Assembly: GCA_017883285.1 (NCBI GenBank)
Contig: JADGNV010000186.1
Span: forward strand, 1 to 37,137
Reading direction: 5' to 3'
DNA length: 37,137 nt
Source of the DNA: Candidatus Aminicenantota bacterium
Lineage (GTDB): Bacteria > Acidobacteriota > Aminicenantia > Aminicenantales > UBA4085
Below the pieces are notes generated by a model that worked only from the letters and a program-made list of their open reading frames with translations, searched no databases and had not been told where the DNA came from. The position numbers were made by a program, and so were the translations under genes. Of the stretch, positions 23,275 to 32,077 are shown in pieces. Numbering within the stretch: position 1 is the stretch's first letter; every line of letters starts with the position of its first letter.

Positions 23275-25950
23275 ATGAGACGAACCGCCGCTCTGCTGGT
23301 TCTTTTGGCCCTGCCGCTCGGACTGGCGGCGACGGACAAAAAAGACAAACAAGTCCCTCAGGGAAAAAAGCCTTTCGAACAGAAAGTGGTCCGGGCCGTC
23401 CGGGCGGCGGAACCGATCACGATCGACGGCATCCTGAACGAAGTCGCCTGGCAAGGACCTCCGATCCAGGGATTCACCCAGAACGACCCCAAGGACGGGG
23501 AGCCGGCGACCGAACGGACCGACGTCTGGGTGGCCTACGACGACAAGGCGCTCTACGTGGCCGCGTTCTGCCACGACTCCGACCCCAAAAAAATTCTCAG
23601 CCAGATGGGGCGGCGCGATTCACAGATCGATTCCGACTGGTTCTATTTCTCGGTGGATCCCTACTACGACAAGCGGACCGGCTTTCTCTTCGGGGTTAAT
23701 CCGGCCGGATCGATCTTCGACATGGCCCTGTCGAACGACGTCGACCAAGACCCGTCCTGGGACGGCGTCTGGGAGTCGAAGGCGGCCGTCAACGGCGAAG
23801 GCTGGGTCGTGGAGATGAAGATCCCGTTCAATCAGATCCGGTTCGAGAAGAAGGACGAATATGTCTGGGGCGTGAACTTCAGCCGGGTGATCAAGAGGAA
23901 GAACGAGCGGGCCACGTTTTCCTGGGTTCCGAAGGACGAGCCGGCCTTCGTCTCGAAGTTCGCCCGGCTCGAGGGCGTCCGCGGCATCAGCCCCGGCCGG
24001 CATTTCGAAATCCTGCCCTATACGGTCGGCCAGGCCCAATTCCGGCCGGCCGAGCAGGGCAACCCCTTCGAGCGCGGCCACCGGTACCTCGGCAACCTGG
24101 GCTTCGACCTCAAGGCGGGCCTCCTCAGCAACCTGACTCTTGACGCCACGGTGAATCCCGATTTCGGCCAGGTCGAAGTGGACCCGGCCGTCGTCAACCT
24201 CTCCGCCTACGAGACGTATTATGAAGAGAAGCGCCCCTTCTTCATCGAGGGCGCGTCCCTATTCAACGGGTTCGGCCGGGGCGGCGTCTACTTGAACGCC
24301 AACATCAACTGGTCCGCCCCCAGCTTCTTCTACAGTCGCCGCATCGGACGGGCGCCGCAGGGCTACGTCACCGAGGACGGCTACGTGAACTTCCCCGACC
24401 GGTCGAAGATCCTCGGCGCGGCGAAGCTCACCGGCAAGTTCGGCGACTGGAACGTCGGGTTCGTCAACGCCCTGACCGCCCGCGAATACGCGGAGATCGA
24501 CCAGTTCGGATCGCGCCTCCAGCAGGAGGTCGAGCCGTTCACCTACTACGGCGCCCTCCGCGCCCAAAAGGACATCAACCAGGGCCAGCGCGGCTTCGGG
24601 ATCATGGCCACGGGCGTCGCGCGCGACCTCCGGACCGAGGCGCTCGCCGGCATCCTGAACAAGAACGCCTTCTCCCTGGCCGCCGACGGCTGGACCTTCT
24701 TCGACAAGGACCGGACTTGGGTCCTGGGCGGCTGGGCCGGCGGCACGCGCCTCGAGGGCACGCCGGACGACATCTTCCGCCTCCAGAATTCGTCCATGCA
24801 TTACTTCCAGCGGCCGGACGCGGCCCACGTGTCCCTGAACCCGGCCGCCACATCGCTCTCGGGCTGGGGCGGGCGGCTGTCGTTCGGCAAGCAGACCGGC
24901 AACTTCCTGTTCCTCACCGAGGTGGGGGCCCTCTCGCCGGGGTTCGACCCCAACGACGCCGGATTCCAGCAGGGGAGTTCGGACATCATCAACATCTCGA
25001 TTCTGCCCGCCTATCAATGGACGAAACCGGGCAAGGTCTTCCAGCAATTTCTGCTCTTCACGGGCTTCGCCCGGAACTACGATTTCGGGGGAAACAAATT
25101 CTACGAGGGCTGGCTCCTCTCCGCCCAGGGCGTCTTCCCAAACTTCTGGAACTTCAACGCGATGTTCGCCTATAATCCGGAGACGATGAGCAACACCCTG
25201 ACCCGGGGCGGGCCGCGCGCGCTCACGCCTTGGGGCTACCAAGTGGATTTCCAGCTGGCCACCGACAGCCGGAGGCCGATCGTCCTCGAGAGCCAGATGA
25301 CGACCTACCAGCAGCCCGGCGCCAGCCACTCCTTCACCGGCCAGGTTATCCTCCGCTGGAAGCCGCGGAGCAATTTCAGCCTGTCCGTCGGCCCCGGCTA
25401 CACGCTGGAGGGCAATGAGATCCAGTGGGTGACGCGGGTCCAGGATGCGGCCATGACGTCGACCTACGGCACGCGCTACATCTTCGGCCGGATCGACCAG
25501 AAGGTGCTTTCGGCCGAAATCCGGCTGAACTGGACCTTCACCCCCAAGCTGACCCTGCAGGCCTACCTCCAGCCGTTCGTGGCCGTGGGCCGCTACGACA
25601 GGTTCAAGGAGCTCGCCCGGCCCCGGGCTTACGCCTACAACATTTACGGCGAGGGCGGATCAACGATCCAATTCGCGGACGGCCGCACCAGCGTAGACCC
25701 GGACGGGGACGGTCCCGCGCCGGCCTTCGCCTTCGGCAACCCGGACTTCAACATGAAGTCGCTCCGCGGCACGATCGTCCTCCGTTGGGAATACCATCCC
25801 GGGTCGCTCCTTTACTTCGTCTGGACCCAGAACCGGGCCGACTATGCTCATCCGGGAGATCAGCAGCTGCGGCGGGACCTCGCCGATCTGCTGACCGCGC
25901 CGGGAGACAACATCTTCCTGCTCAAAGTGTCGTATCGCTGGAATATGTGA
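23275..25950 (+). CDS. Second outer-membrane DUF5916 protein with CBM9-like domain
   Basis: An 891-residue exported protein starting MRRTAALLVLLALPLGLAA (signal peptide). The CBM9-like domain shows ITIDGILNEVAWQGPPIQGF, VWVAYDDKALYVAAFCHDS, GVWESKAAVNGEGWVVEMKIPF (about 45-240 overall). The barrel part has the DUF5916 hallmark YEEKRPFFIEGASLFNGFG and many alternating strand segments, ending LLKVSYRWNM. It resembles the protein at 7803 in plan but is longer. An upstream in-frame ATG at 23230 exists without an SD and would put charged residues before the signal peptide, so 23275 is preferred. The LysE-type gene follows after 12 nt. Ligand unknown. Confidence 0.87.
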   Translation: MRRTAALLVLLALPLGLAATDKKDKQVPQGKKPFEQKVVRAVRAAEPITIDGILNEVAWQGPPIQGFTQNDPKDGEPATERTDVWVAYDDKALYVAAFCHDSDPKKILSQMGRRDSQIDSDWFYFSVDPYYDKRTGFLFGVNPAGSIFDMALSNDVDQDPSWDGVWESKAAVNGEGWVVEMKIPFNQIRFEKKDEYVWGVNFSRVIKRKNERATFSWVPKDEPAFVSKFARLEGVRGISPGRHFEILPYTVGQAQFRPAEQGNPFERGHRYLGNLGFDLKAGLLSNLTLDATVNPDFGQVEVDPAVVNLSAYETYYEEKRPFFIEGASLFNGFGRGGVYLNANINWSAPSFFYSRRIGRAPQGYVTEDGYVNFPDRSKILGAAKLTGKFGDWNVGFVNALTAREYAEIDQFGSRLQQEVEPFTYYGALRAQKDINQGQRGFGIMATGVARDLRTEALAGILNKNAFSLAADGWTFFDKDRTWVLGGWAGGTRLEGTPDDIFRLQNSSMHYFQRPDAAHVSLNPAATSLSGWGGRLSFGKQTGNFLFLTEVGALSPGFDPNDAGFQQGSSDIINISILPAYQWTKPGKVFQQFLLFTGFARNYDFGGNKFYEGWLLSAQGVFPNFWNFNAMFAYNPETMSNTLTRGGPRALTPWGYQVDFQLATDSRRPIVLESQMTTYQQPGASHSFTGQVILRWKPRSNFSLSVGPGYTLEGNEIQWVTRVQDAAMTSTYGTRYIFGRIDQKVLSAEIRLNWTFTPKLTLQAYLQPFVAVGRYDRFKELARPRAYAYNIYGEGGSTIQFADGRTSVDPDGDGPAPAFAFGNPDFNMKSLRGTIVLRWEYHPGSLLYFVWTQNRADYAHPGDQQLRRDLADLLTAPGDNIFLLKVSYRWNM

Positions 25951-25962
25951 GGAAGGGGGGCG

Positions 25963-26619
25963 ATGAATCTTCCACTTCTGATTATCGTGGCTTTCGTCCT
26001 GGGATTCGTGGCCGCCATTCCCATCGGCGGATCGCAAATCGAAGTTGCCAAGCGCGCCTTGAACGGCCATCTGCGAGCCGCCCTCCTGGTCGCAGCGGGC
26101 TCGGTCAGTTCCGACATGATCGTCGGTTTCGTGTCATTTTTCGGGATCGCCCCTTTTCTGTCCCGGCCCTCCGTCACCGTCTGGTTTTTTATGGGGGGAG
26201 GCCTCCTGTTGTTGGCCCTGGCCATCCTCACGTTCAAGGAAAGCGCCAAGCCCCAGCATCTGGATTTCAACCATGCCCTGCTCCGCCGAGGCCGTTTGTC
26301 GTACGTCACCGGATTCAGCCTGGCCTTTACAAGTCCGCCGATGATCTTCGTCTGGCTGGTCGGGAAAGGGATCGCGGAAAAGCTCGGCGTGGTCCGGACA
26401 TTCGATTCGAAGGCCTCGGTGATCTTCGTTTTGGCGGGGAGTCTGGGATTGGTAAGCTATCTGATGGGCTTGGCCCTATTTTTGAATCGAGTGAAACATT
26501 TTTTCCCCGTCCGAGTGCTTCGGCGGATTTATTTTTGGCTGGGGCTGGGCCTCGTTGGCCTCTCCCTGATTTTCGTATTCGAATCCTTGAAAATCTGGTT
26601 CCAGTGGGGAAAGCCCTAG
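25963..26619 (+). CDS. LysE/RhtB-family exporter-like membrane protein
   Basis: A 218-residue protein with about six hydrophobic segments. The first, LLIIVAFVLGFVAAIPIGGSQIEVAKRAL, has the proline and glycine pattern of LysE translocators (cf. PGP in the family), and GFSLAFTSPPMIFVWLVGKG matches the conserved third-fourth helix region (usually NPK, here TSPP). Members export amino acids such as lysine, threonine or homoserine. SD AAGGGGGG lies before the ATG, 12 nt after the DUF5916 stop, so it is likely co-transcribed. The last 4 nt overlap the convergent radical SAM gene. Confidence 0.75.
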   Translation: MNLPLLIIVAFVLGFVAAIPIGGSQIEVAKRALNGHLRAALLVAAGSVSSDMIVGFVSFFGIAPFLSRPSVTVWFFMGGGLLLLALAILTFKESAKPQHLDFNHALLRRGRLSYVTGFSLAFTSPPMIFVWLVGKGIAEKLGVVRTFDSKASVIFVLAGSLGLVSYLMGLALFLNRVKHFFPVRVLRRIYFWLGLGLVGLSLIFVFESLKIWFQWGKP

Positions 26620-27785
26620 TATCCCATCAGGCCGCAGCATCTCGCGCAGATGGGAATCAGACCGCCGTGCTTTTTTAGCAATCCCCTGAATTTCCGGTAG
26701 CCTTCATCATTGTAGATTTCAAGGATGCTTTTCTGGGCAATGTTGCCCACCACATAATCGGAATAATCCCGGCAAGGCACGACATCCCCGTTGGGCATGA
26801 TTTCGGTCATGGACCAGGGAGCGATGCATCTCTTGTAGTTGAACGTCTGACGCGGTTCCCGGTAATATTGTTCAACTTCGTGTTCTTCCAGATTCGGCAG
26901 CCACATGATTGGGAAACTGAACTTTTTGCTGCGTATTCTCTTAACGGCAGAGGAGATCGAGGCGATATTTTCCTCGCTGAAACTGTTCACGTAGCCTTTC
27001 CACGTAAACGGCGTGCAGCCCAGTTCTTTTTCCATGATTTCCGTATGTTTTTTCCCGATTTCTTCGGTGGTGAACCATGACGGGTAAATGACCATCATGT
27101 CGATTCCCATCTCCTCGCCGACTTCCGTGATCTTGTCAAAATAGCCGCTGTTTTCCTTGCAGATGGTTGAAAAGAAAACGATTTTGGGATATTTATTTTT
27201 CTTTTTCTTTTTAAACTCCTGGACCTGACGAAGCCCGCTCATCAGCTTGTCAAAAGTCCCTTTGACTCCTCTTACGGCGTCATGGATGTCTCTTGGCCCA
27301 TCCACCGACACCATCAATCCCTCGATTCCGAGATCAACCAGCTTTTCAGCGTTCTCCTCGAGCTTCACGCCGTTGGTCACGAGTTCAAGGACGAGTTTGT
27401 TCTTCTTGATGTATTCCATCAATTCCATGAGCGGGGGGTAAAGGAAAGGTTCCCCCCCCCAGATGTAGATGGCCGGTTTAAGATGCTTGATGTCGTCGAC
27501 CATTTTTTTATAGGTTTCCAACGGGACGATCTGCTTGATTTCAGAAGAAGGCCTCGTAAAATTGTAGCCGCGTTCACCCCACTGGGCGCACATTTTGCAC
27601 CTGAGGTTGCAGGCGTTGGTGATCTTCAGGTTGTAGGAAAGCGGAGGCGGAGACACGTTGTCTTTTCTGTTGTAATGGAAGTTCATCGTCAGGCTGCGCC
27701 TGATAAACCCGCGGGCCGCGAAGCTCATGACCGACGGGCATTTCGCCAATTTCCATAGGATTTGCGGGGTAATCTTGCTTTTCAT
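26616..27785 (-). CDS. Radical SAM/SPASM-domain enzyme of unknown substrate
   Basis: A 389-residue radical SAM enzyme. The SAM cluster motif is CNLRCKMC (Cys59, 63, 66), followed by YIWGGEPFLYPPLMELMEYI, ELVTNGVKL and MVSVDGPRDIHDAVRGVKGTF. A C-terminal SPASM-like region has RCIAPWSMTEIMPNGDVVPC and finally ICARCCGLMGY, cysteines for auxiliary clusters. The N-terminus (LAKCPSVMSFAARGFIRRSL) is amphipathic. Its ATG overlaps the glycosyltransferase stop by 4 nt (ATGA), so the two are coupled. The DNA is clearly richer in A/T than the surroundings, including runs of A and T, suggesting acquisition from elsewhere. The target may be a lipid, peptide or sugar; sequence does not say. Confidence 0.85.
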   Translation of the reverse strand: MKSKITPQILWKLAKCPSVMSFAARGFIRRSLTMNFHYNRKDNVSPPPLSYNLKITNACNLRCKMCAQWGERGYNFTRPSSEIKQIVPLETYKKMVDDIKHLKPAIYIWGGEPFLYPPLMELMEYIKKNKLVLELVTNGVKLEENAEKLVDLGIEGLMVSVDGPRDIHDAVRGVKGTFDKLMSGLRQVQEFKKKKKNKYPKIVFFSTICKENSGYFDKITEVGEEMGIDMMVIYPSWFTTEEIGKKHTEIMEKELGCTPFTWKGYVNSFSEENIASISSAVKRIRSKKFSFPIMWLPNLEEHEVEQYYREPRQTFNYKRCIAPWSMTEIMPNGDVVPCRDYSDYVVGNIAQKSILEIYNDEGYRKFRGLLKKHGGLIPICARCCGLMGY

Positions 27786-28972
27786 CTGTTCGCCAATCCT
27801 TTTACGCCTGTTTCAAGCACGTCGTTTACAAACCTGCAGAACTTTTCGGTGCCTGCCTTGAAATTGAGCAGTTCGTATTTCTTTTTTATATGACCCAAGG
27901 TTTCGGGGTTCTTAAGGATGCCCCTGATGATTTTAATGTAGCCGCGGGTTGTATGAGTATACCAGCCCAATTGGCTTTTTCTCGCATAATCAATGCTTCG
28001 TTTTTCGTTCCCTGTCACAAACCTGTAAAAAATGACCGGTTTTCTCATGAATAGACTTTCAATGGTCGTACAGGCTCCGCCTTTGCCTAAAACGACATCT
28101 GAAGCGAATATGAGATCGTTGATATTCTCGATAAAACCGAAGATTTTGAGGATGGTCTTTGAATCCACCGGCTGTTTTATTTTTTCAAGTTTTTCTTTCA
28201 GATTCGCGTTCCTGCCGGTTATGACCGCTAACTGGACAGGCAGGTTATGCGCAATCGTGGCTTTGATGTATTTTTCAAGATTGCCAATCCCGTCTCCTCC
28301 GGACGACATCATGATTGTGAGTATTCCTGGCTCCAGGCCAAGTTTTTTTCTTGTATTTTCGATTGAATCGTAGTCCTTAAGGAATTTCGAATCCAATATA
28401 AAATCAAAGACAGGAAGTTTGTTTTCAGGCACTCCCTTTTTCATGAGCATCGCTTTGGCCTGTTCCGAAAACACAACGATCTTATCGGCGCCGGGATGGT
28501 CATAGACCGCGCCGCCGCTAAACGGCTCGATGTCGATCCCGATGACGGGCGTTTTGGAGCCGAGCTTCTTTCTTGTGATCACGGCGACGCGCAAGGTTTG
28601 GGGGTGGGGGGCGATAATGATATCCGGCTTGTACTCACGGATAAACCGCACGGAATTCTTGATATGTTTTTGCGACCAGGCGAGTTCAATGGCTCGGGCC
28701 AGAGGCTGGAAATTTTCACAGAACGAATCGAAGAATCTGCCGGCGTAGGGGTGGTTAAGCATGAATTTCCAGATATTTTTACTTGACCTATCAAAGGAGG
28801 CCGGGCCGATCTCTTTGATATAGTCCATTTCCTTTATGATGTATTTGCCGGGGAATAGTTTTTCAAGTCCCGACTGAATGGCTCGGCTATAAGTCGTGTG
28901 CCCGGAGCCTGCGGCAACGTAGATGATCAGTATTTTTTTTCTAAAATCGTCTTCAGCCAAAGCCACTTCCAT
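27782..28972 (-). CDS. MGDG-synthase/UgtP-like glycosyltransferase
   Basis: A 396-residue GT-B glycosyltransferase. The N-terminal domain has AAGSGHTTYSRAI (20-32), the acceptor-side loop typical of monogalactosyldiacylglycerol synthases and UgtP, then DYIKEIGPASFDRSSKN and PDIIIAPHPQTL. The C-terminal domain has MMSSGGDGIGNLEKYI, FIENINDLIFASDVVLGKGG and TTIESLFMRKPVIFYRF, the UDP-sugar binding region shared with MurG. It likely adds hexose to diacylglycerol or a similar lipid at the membrane. It is AT-rich like the next gene. The ATG at 28972 directly abuts AAAGG; a GTG two codons later has better spacing and may be the true start. Confidence 0.82.
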   Translation of the reverse strand: MEVALAEDDFRKKILIIYVAAGSGHTTYSRAIQSGLEKLFPGKYIIKEMDYIKEIGPASFDRSSKNIWKFMLNHPYAGRFFDSFCENFQPLARAIELAWSQKHIKNSVRFIREYKPDIIIAPHPQTLRVAVITRKKLGSKTPVIGIDIEPFSGGAVYDHPGADKIVVFSEQAKAMLMKKGVPENKLPVFDFILDSKFLKDYDSIENTRKKLGLEPGILTIMMSSGGDGIGNLEKYIKATIAHNLPVQLAVITGRNANLKEKLEKIKQPVDSKTILKIFGFIENINDLIFASDVVLGKGGACTTIESLFMRKPVIFYRFVTGNEKRSIDYARKSQLGWYTHTTRGYIKIIRGILKNPETLGHIKKKYELLNFKAGTEKFCRFVNDVLETGVKGLANR

Positions 28973-28996
28973 CCTTTGGCGATGAATCCCTTCTCG

Positions 28997-29629
28997 TCAT
29001 CGGTCTTCCTGCCGCCCTCCGGCCGCCTTCTTCCGCCACCGCAGCACGAAAGCGGTCGGCAGGTTCAGCGGGACGAGTTTCCGCGAGACGGGAGGGCCGA
29101 AGCGGTGGCGCATCTCCCGGCGGAACTGGATGGCCGCCGGGAAGCCGAAAGTATGGACGTATTGGAAGGTCGTGAAAGACCCGCCGTCCCGGAGGGCTGC
29201 GGCGAGGCCGTCCAGGATCGACCGCGTGACGGGCCGAGGGAGACCCGCGAAGGGGAGGCCCGAGATCACCGCATCGAGAGGAAGCAGGCAGGAGGCCCGG
29301 GCGACCTCGAGGAGGTTCTCCACTGAGTCACAGACGAAGGAGAGCCCCGGGAACCTCCGGCGGAGCACTGCCGTGAAGACCGAGTCCCGCTCGATCCCAA
29401 GGTAGCGGGCCCCTGGAGGCAGGGTCGCCGCAAGGACGGCTGTGAACGAGCCCGTGCCGGGGCCGAACTCGGCCACGTTGCACCCTTCCGCGGACTCGAG
29501 ACCCGCCACCATCGCCCGCGAGAGGAAGCGGGAGCTGGGAGCGATGGCCCCCACGGTCCGGGGGCTGCGAAGGAACTGGCGGAGAAATAGAAGGCCTTCC
29601 GCGCCGAATCCGGTGCTTTCCACGTTCAA
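28997..29629 (-). CDS. pmtA: Phospholipid N-methyltransferase-like SAM methyltransferase (PmtA type)
   Basis: A 210-residue SAM-dependent methyltransferase. The N-terminal pattern FLRQFLRSPRTVGAIAPSSR followed by FLSRAMVAGL is characteristic of PmtA-type enzymes that methylate phosphatidylethanolamine; the SAM loop is VAEFGPGTGSFTAVL (about 53-67) and acidic IERD closes the pocket. DAVISGLPFAGLP resembles the NPPY-like motif IV. The start is TTG at 29629, or GTG two codons later, with AAAGGA about 10 nt upstream; no in-frame ATG is available. It is GC-rich like the chromosome, unlike the two genes 24 nt downstream. KsgA-type relatives are the main alternative. Confidence 0.75.
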   Translation of the reverse strand: MNVESTGFGAEGLLFLRQFLRSPRTVGAIAPSSRFLSRAMVAGLESAEGCNVAEFGPGTGSFTAVLAATLPPGARYLGIERDSVFTAVLRRRFPGLSFVCDSVENLLEVARASCLLPLDAVISGLPFAGLPRPVTRSILDGLAAALRDGGSFTTFQYVHTFGFPAAIQFRREMRHRFGPPVSRKLVPLNLPTAFVLRWRKKAAGGRQEDR

Positions 29630-29941
29630 TTCCGCCGTCCTTTCTCCATTCGCCCGCCCTCGCCAGGCCCCATCCGGCCTTGCGACCGGGCCGCCATATG
29701 GACCGCCAATGTTAGGTGGGTGGGATATTAGAAATTGATGTTGTTCTATCTTAGTTTATCATACTATTAGACCATGCTCCACGCCAAACCTTTGCGGGTC
29801 AAGGGACGAGCCTTCGCGGCGGAAGTGGATCCCCGGGCAAAGCCCGGGGCCCCGGCCATGGTTCTGGCCGAATTCCTGGACGTGCTCGGGCCCATCGTTT
29901 AGAATGATCTTTTCCGAAGTCCTCATAAGGAGTCGATCGAA
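29630..29941. other. Intergenic region with an AT-rich island between divergent genes
   Basis: 312 nt without a gene. 29722-29772 is strikingly AT-rich and probably holds the promoter of the minus-strand pmtA cluster, but several -10-like hexamers compete and none has a good -35. A perfect hairpin CCCCGGGC-AAA-GCCCGGGG lies at 29831-29849. The 29877-29905 promoter serves the M3 peptidase. Confidence 0.6.
29877..29905 (+). promoter_or_regulatory. Predicted promoter of the M3 peptidase gene
   Basis: TGGACG (29877-29882), 17-bp spacer, TAGAAT (29900-29905), 36 nt before the ATG. Confidence 0.45.
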
Positions 29942-32077
29942 ATGAAACAAACCGCCCTCCTCCTGGCCCTGGCCGCCCTCATGACACTCTCCTGCGCGAA
30001 AAAGGAGACGCCGCCGCCTGCGTCCGCGTCAGCGGTGCCGAACGCGAACCCCCTCTTGGCTGATTGGACGACTCCGTTCCAGACGCCGCCGTTCGACGCC
30101 ATCACGGAGACTCACTATCGGCCCGCCTTCGACGCGGGGATGGAGGCCCAGAAGAAGGAGATAGAGGCCATCGTCTCCCGTCCCGAAGCCCCGACGTTCG
30201 CCAACACGCTCGAGGCCCTGGAGCGGAGCGGCGTCCTCTTGACCCGGACGGCGAACGTCTTTTTCGCCCTTACCCAGAGCAACACCAACGAGGCGATGCA
30301 GAAAATCGAGGCCGAGCTGGCGCCCATCCTGGCCAAGCACCAGGACGACATCGTCCTCAACGCCAAGCTTTTCGAGCGGATCAAGGCCGTCGAGGACCAG
30401 AAGGCCAAGCTTGCCCTGACGCCCGAACAGGCCCGCCTCCTCGAGCGGACCACCAAGATCTTCGTCCGGAACGGCGCCGCTCTCGACGAGGCCAAGAAGG
30501 CCGAGCTCCGCAAGGTCAACGAGGAGTTGGCCGTCCTGACCCAGAAGTTCGGCCAGAACGTCCTCTCCGAGGACAACGGCTTCAGCCTCGTCCTCGACAA
30601 AAAGGACGACCTGGCCGGCCTGCCCGCCGACGTCGTCACGGGCGCGGCCGAAACCGCCAAGGCCCGCAAGATGGAAGGGAAATGGGTCTTCACCCTCCAC
30701 AAGCCGAGCTGCATTCCCTTCTTCCAGTATTCCTCGCGCCGCGATCTGCGGGAGAAGCTCTTCCAGGCCTTCATCAGCCGGGGAGCCAACGGGAACCCGA
30801 ACGACAACCGGGCCGCCTTGTCGAAAATCGCCGCCCTGCGCGTGACGCGGGCCAATCTGCTCGGCTACAAGACCCACGCCGATTACGTCCTCGACGACAC
30901 CATGGCCAAGACCCCCCTGGCCGTCGCCAAGCTCCTCGACCAGATCTGGGCGCCGGCCCTGGCCACGGCCAAGAAGGAGGCCGCCGAGCTCCAGGCGCTG
31001 ATGAACAAGGACGGGATCGCCGGCCCGCTCCGGGCCTGGGACTGGTGGTATTACGCCGAAAAGCTCAAGAAGGCCAAATACGACCTCGACGACGAGACGC
31101 TGCGGCCCTATTTCGAGCTCAAGGCCGTCCGCCAGGGCGCCTTCGACACCGCGAACAAGCTCTGGGGCCTGACCTTCACCCGGCGGACGGACATCCCCGT
31201 GTACCACCCCGACGTCGAGGTCTTCGAAGTCAAGGAGGCCGACGGGACCCACGTCGGGATCCTGTATTCCGACTATTACCCGCGGCCATCGAAGCGCGGC
31301 GGCGCCTGGTCGAGCGCCCTCCGGACGGAGAAGATCCTGAACGGGACGAAGATCACCCCCATCGTCTACAACGTCGGGAACTTCACCAAGCCCACGGCCG
31401 AAAAGCCCTCGCTCATCACCTTTGAGGAGGCCGAGACGCTCTTCCACGAGTTCGGCCATGCCCTCCACGACCTCCTCTCGAACGTGACTTACGAATCGCT
31501 CTCCGGGACCAACGTCCCCCGCGATTTCGTCGAACTCCCCTCCCAGATCATGGAAAACTGGGCGGCCGACCCGGACGTCATCAAAACCTATGCCAAGCAC
31601 TACAAGACGGGCGAGCCCATCCCCCAAGGGCTCGTCGACAAGATCAAAAACGCGAGTCTCTTCAACCAAGGCTTCGCCACCGTCGAATACATGTCCGCTT
31701 GCTACCTCGATCTGGATTGGCACATGCTCACCGAAGCCAAGGAGCAGGATGCGACCGCTTTCGAAGCCGCGGCGATGAAGAAGCTGGGCATGATCCCCGA
31801 GATCGTCGTCCGCTACCGCAGCCCGTATTTCCAGCACATCTTCTCGAGCGGCTATTCGGCCGGCTATTACAGCTACATCTGGTCCGAAGTCCTGGACGCG
31901 GACGCCTTCCAGGCGTTCAAGGAGACGAGTCTCTTCGACGCGAAGACGGCCAAGAGCTACCGGGACAACATCCTGGCCAAGGGCGGCTCGGAGGAGCCCA
32001 TGGCCCTCTACAAGGCCTTCCGCGGCCGCGAACCCAAGGTCGAGCCGCTCCTGAAGCGCCGGGGCTTCCTGAAGTGA
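29942..32077 (+). CDS. M3-family zinc oligopeptidase (peptidyl-dipeptidase Dcp-like), exported
   Basis: A 711-residue peptidase. The signal peptide ends LMTLSCAKKETPPP, a lipoprotein-like cysteine followed by a Pro/Ala linker, so it is probably anchored in the periplasm. The catalytic zinc motif HEFGH is at 502-506, and the third ligand is Glu531 in RDFVELPSQIMENW. Other M3 marks are FHKP-like TLHKPSCIPFFQYSSRRDLRE, YPRPSKRGGAW and FSSGYSAGYYSYIWSEVLDAD near the end, which position the substrate. It would cut short peptides, fitting amino-acid catabolism. SD AAGGAG lies 9 nt upstream. The stop overlaps the next gene's start by 4 nt (GTGA). Confidence 0.92.
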   Translation: MKQTALLLALAALMTLSCAKKETPPPASASAVPNANPLLADWTTPFQTPPFDAITETHYRPAFDAGMEAQKKEIEAIVSRPEAPTFANTLEALERSGVLLTRTANVFFALTQSNTNEAMQKIEAELAPILAKHQDDIVLNAKLFERIKAVEDQKAKLALTPEQARLLERTTKIFVRNGAALDEAKKAELRKVNEELAVLTQKFGQNVLSEDNGFSLVLDKKDDLAGLPADVVTGAAETAKARKMEGKWVFTLHKPSCIPFFQYSSRRDLREKLFQAFISRGANGNPNDNRAALSKIAALRVTRANLLGYKTHADYVLDDTMAKTPLAVAKLLDQIWAPALATAKKEAAELQALMNKDGIAGPLRAWDWWYYAEKLKKAKYDLDDETLRPYFELKAVRQGAFDTANKLWGLTFTRRTDIPVYHPDVEVFEVKEADGTHVGILYSDYYPRPSKRGGAWSSALRTEKILNGTKITPIVYNVGNFTKPTAEKPSLITFEEAETLFHEFGHALHDLLSNVTYESLSGTNVPRDFVELPSQIMENWAADPDVIKTYAKHYKTGEPIPQGLVDKIKNASLFNQGFATVEYMSACYLDLDWHMLTEAKEQDATAFEAAAMKKLGMIPEIVVRYRSPYFQHIFSSGYSAGYYSYIWSEVLDADAFQAFKETSLFDAKTAKSYRDNILAKGGSEEPMALYKAFRGREPKVEPLLKRRGFLK

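Noticed and set aside
30029-31837. 602-codon open frame antisense to the M3 peptidase
   Set aside because: Shadow frame; the + strand has HEFGH and all family marks.
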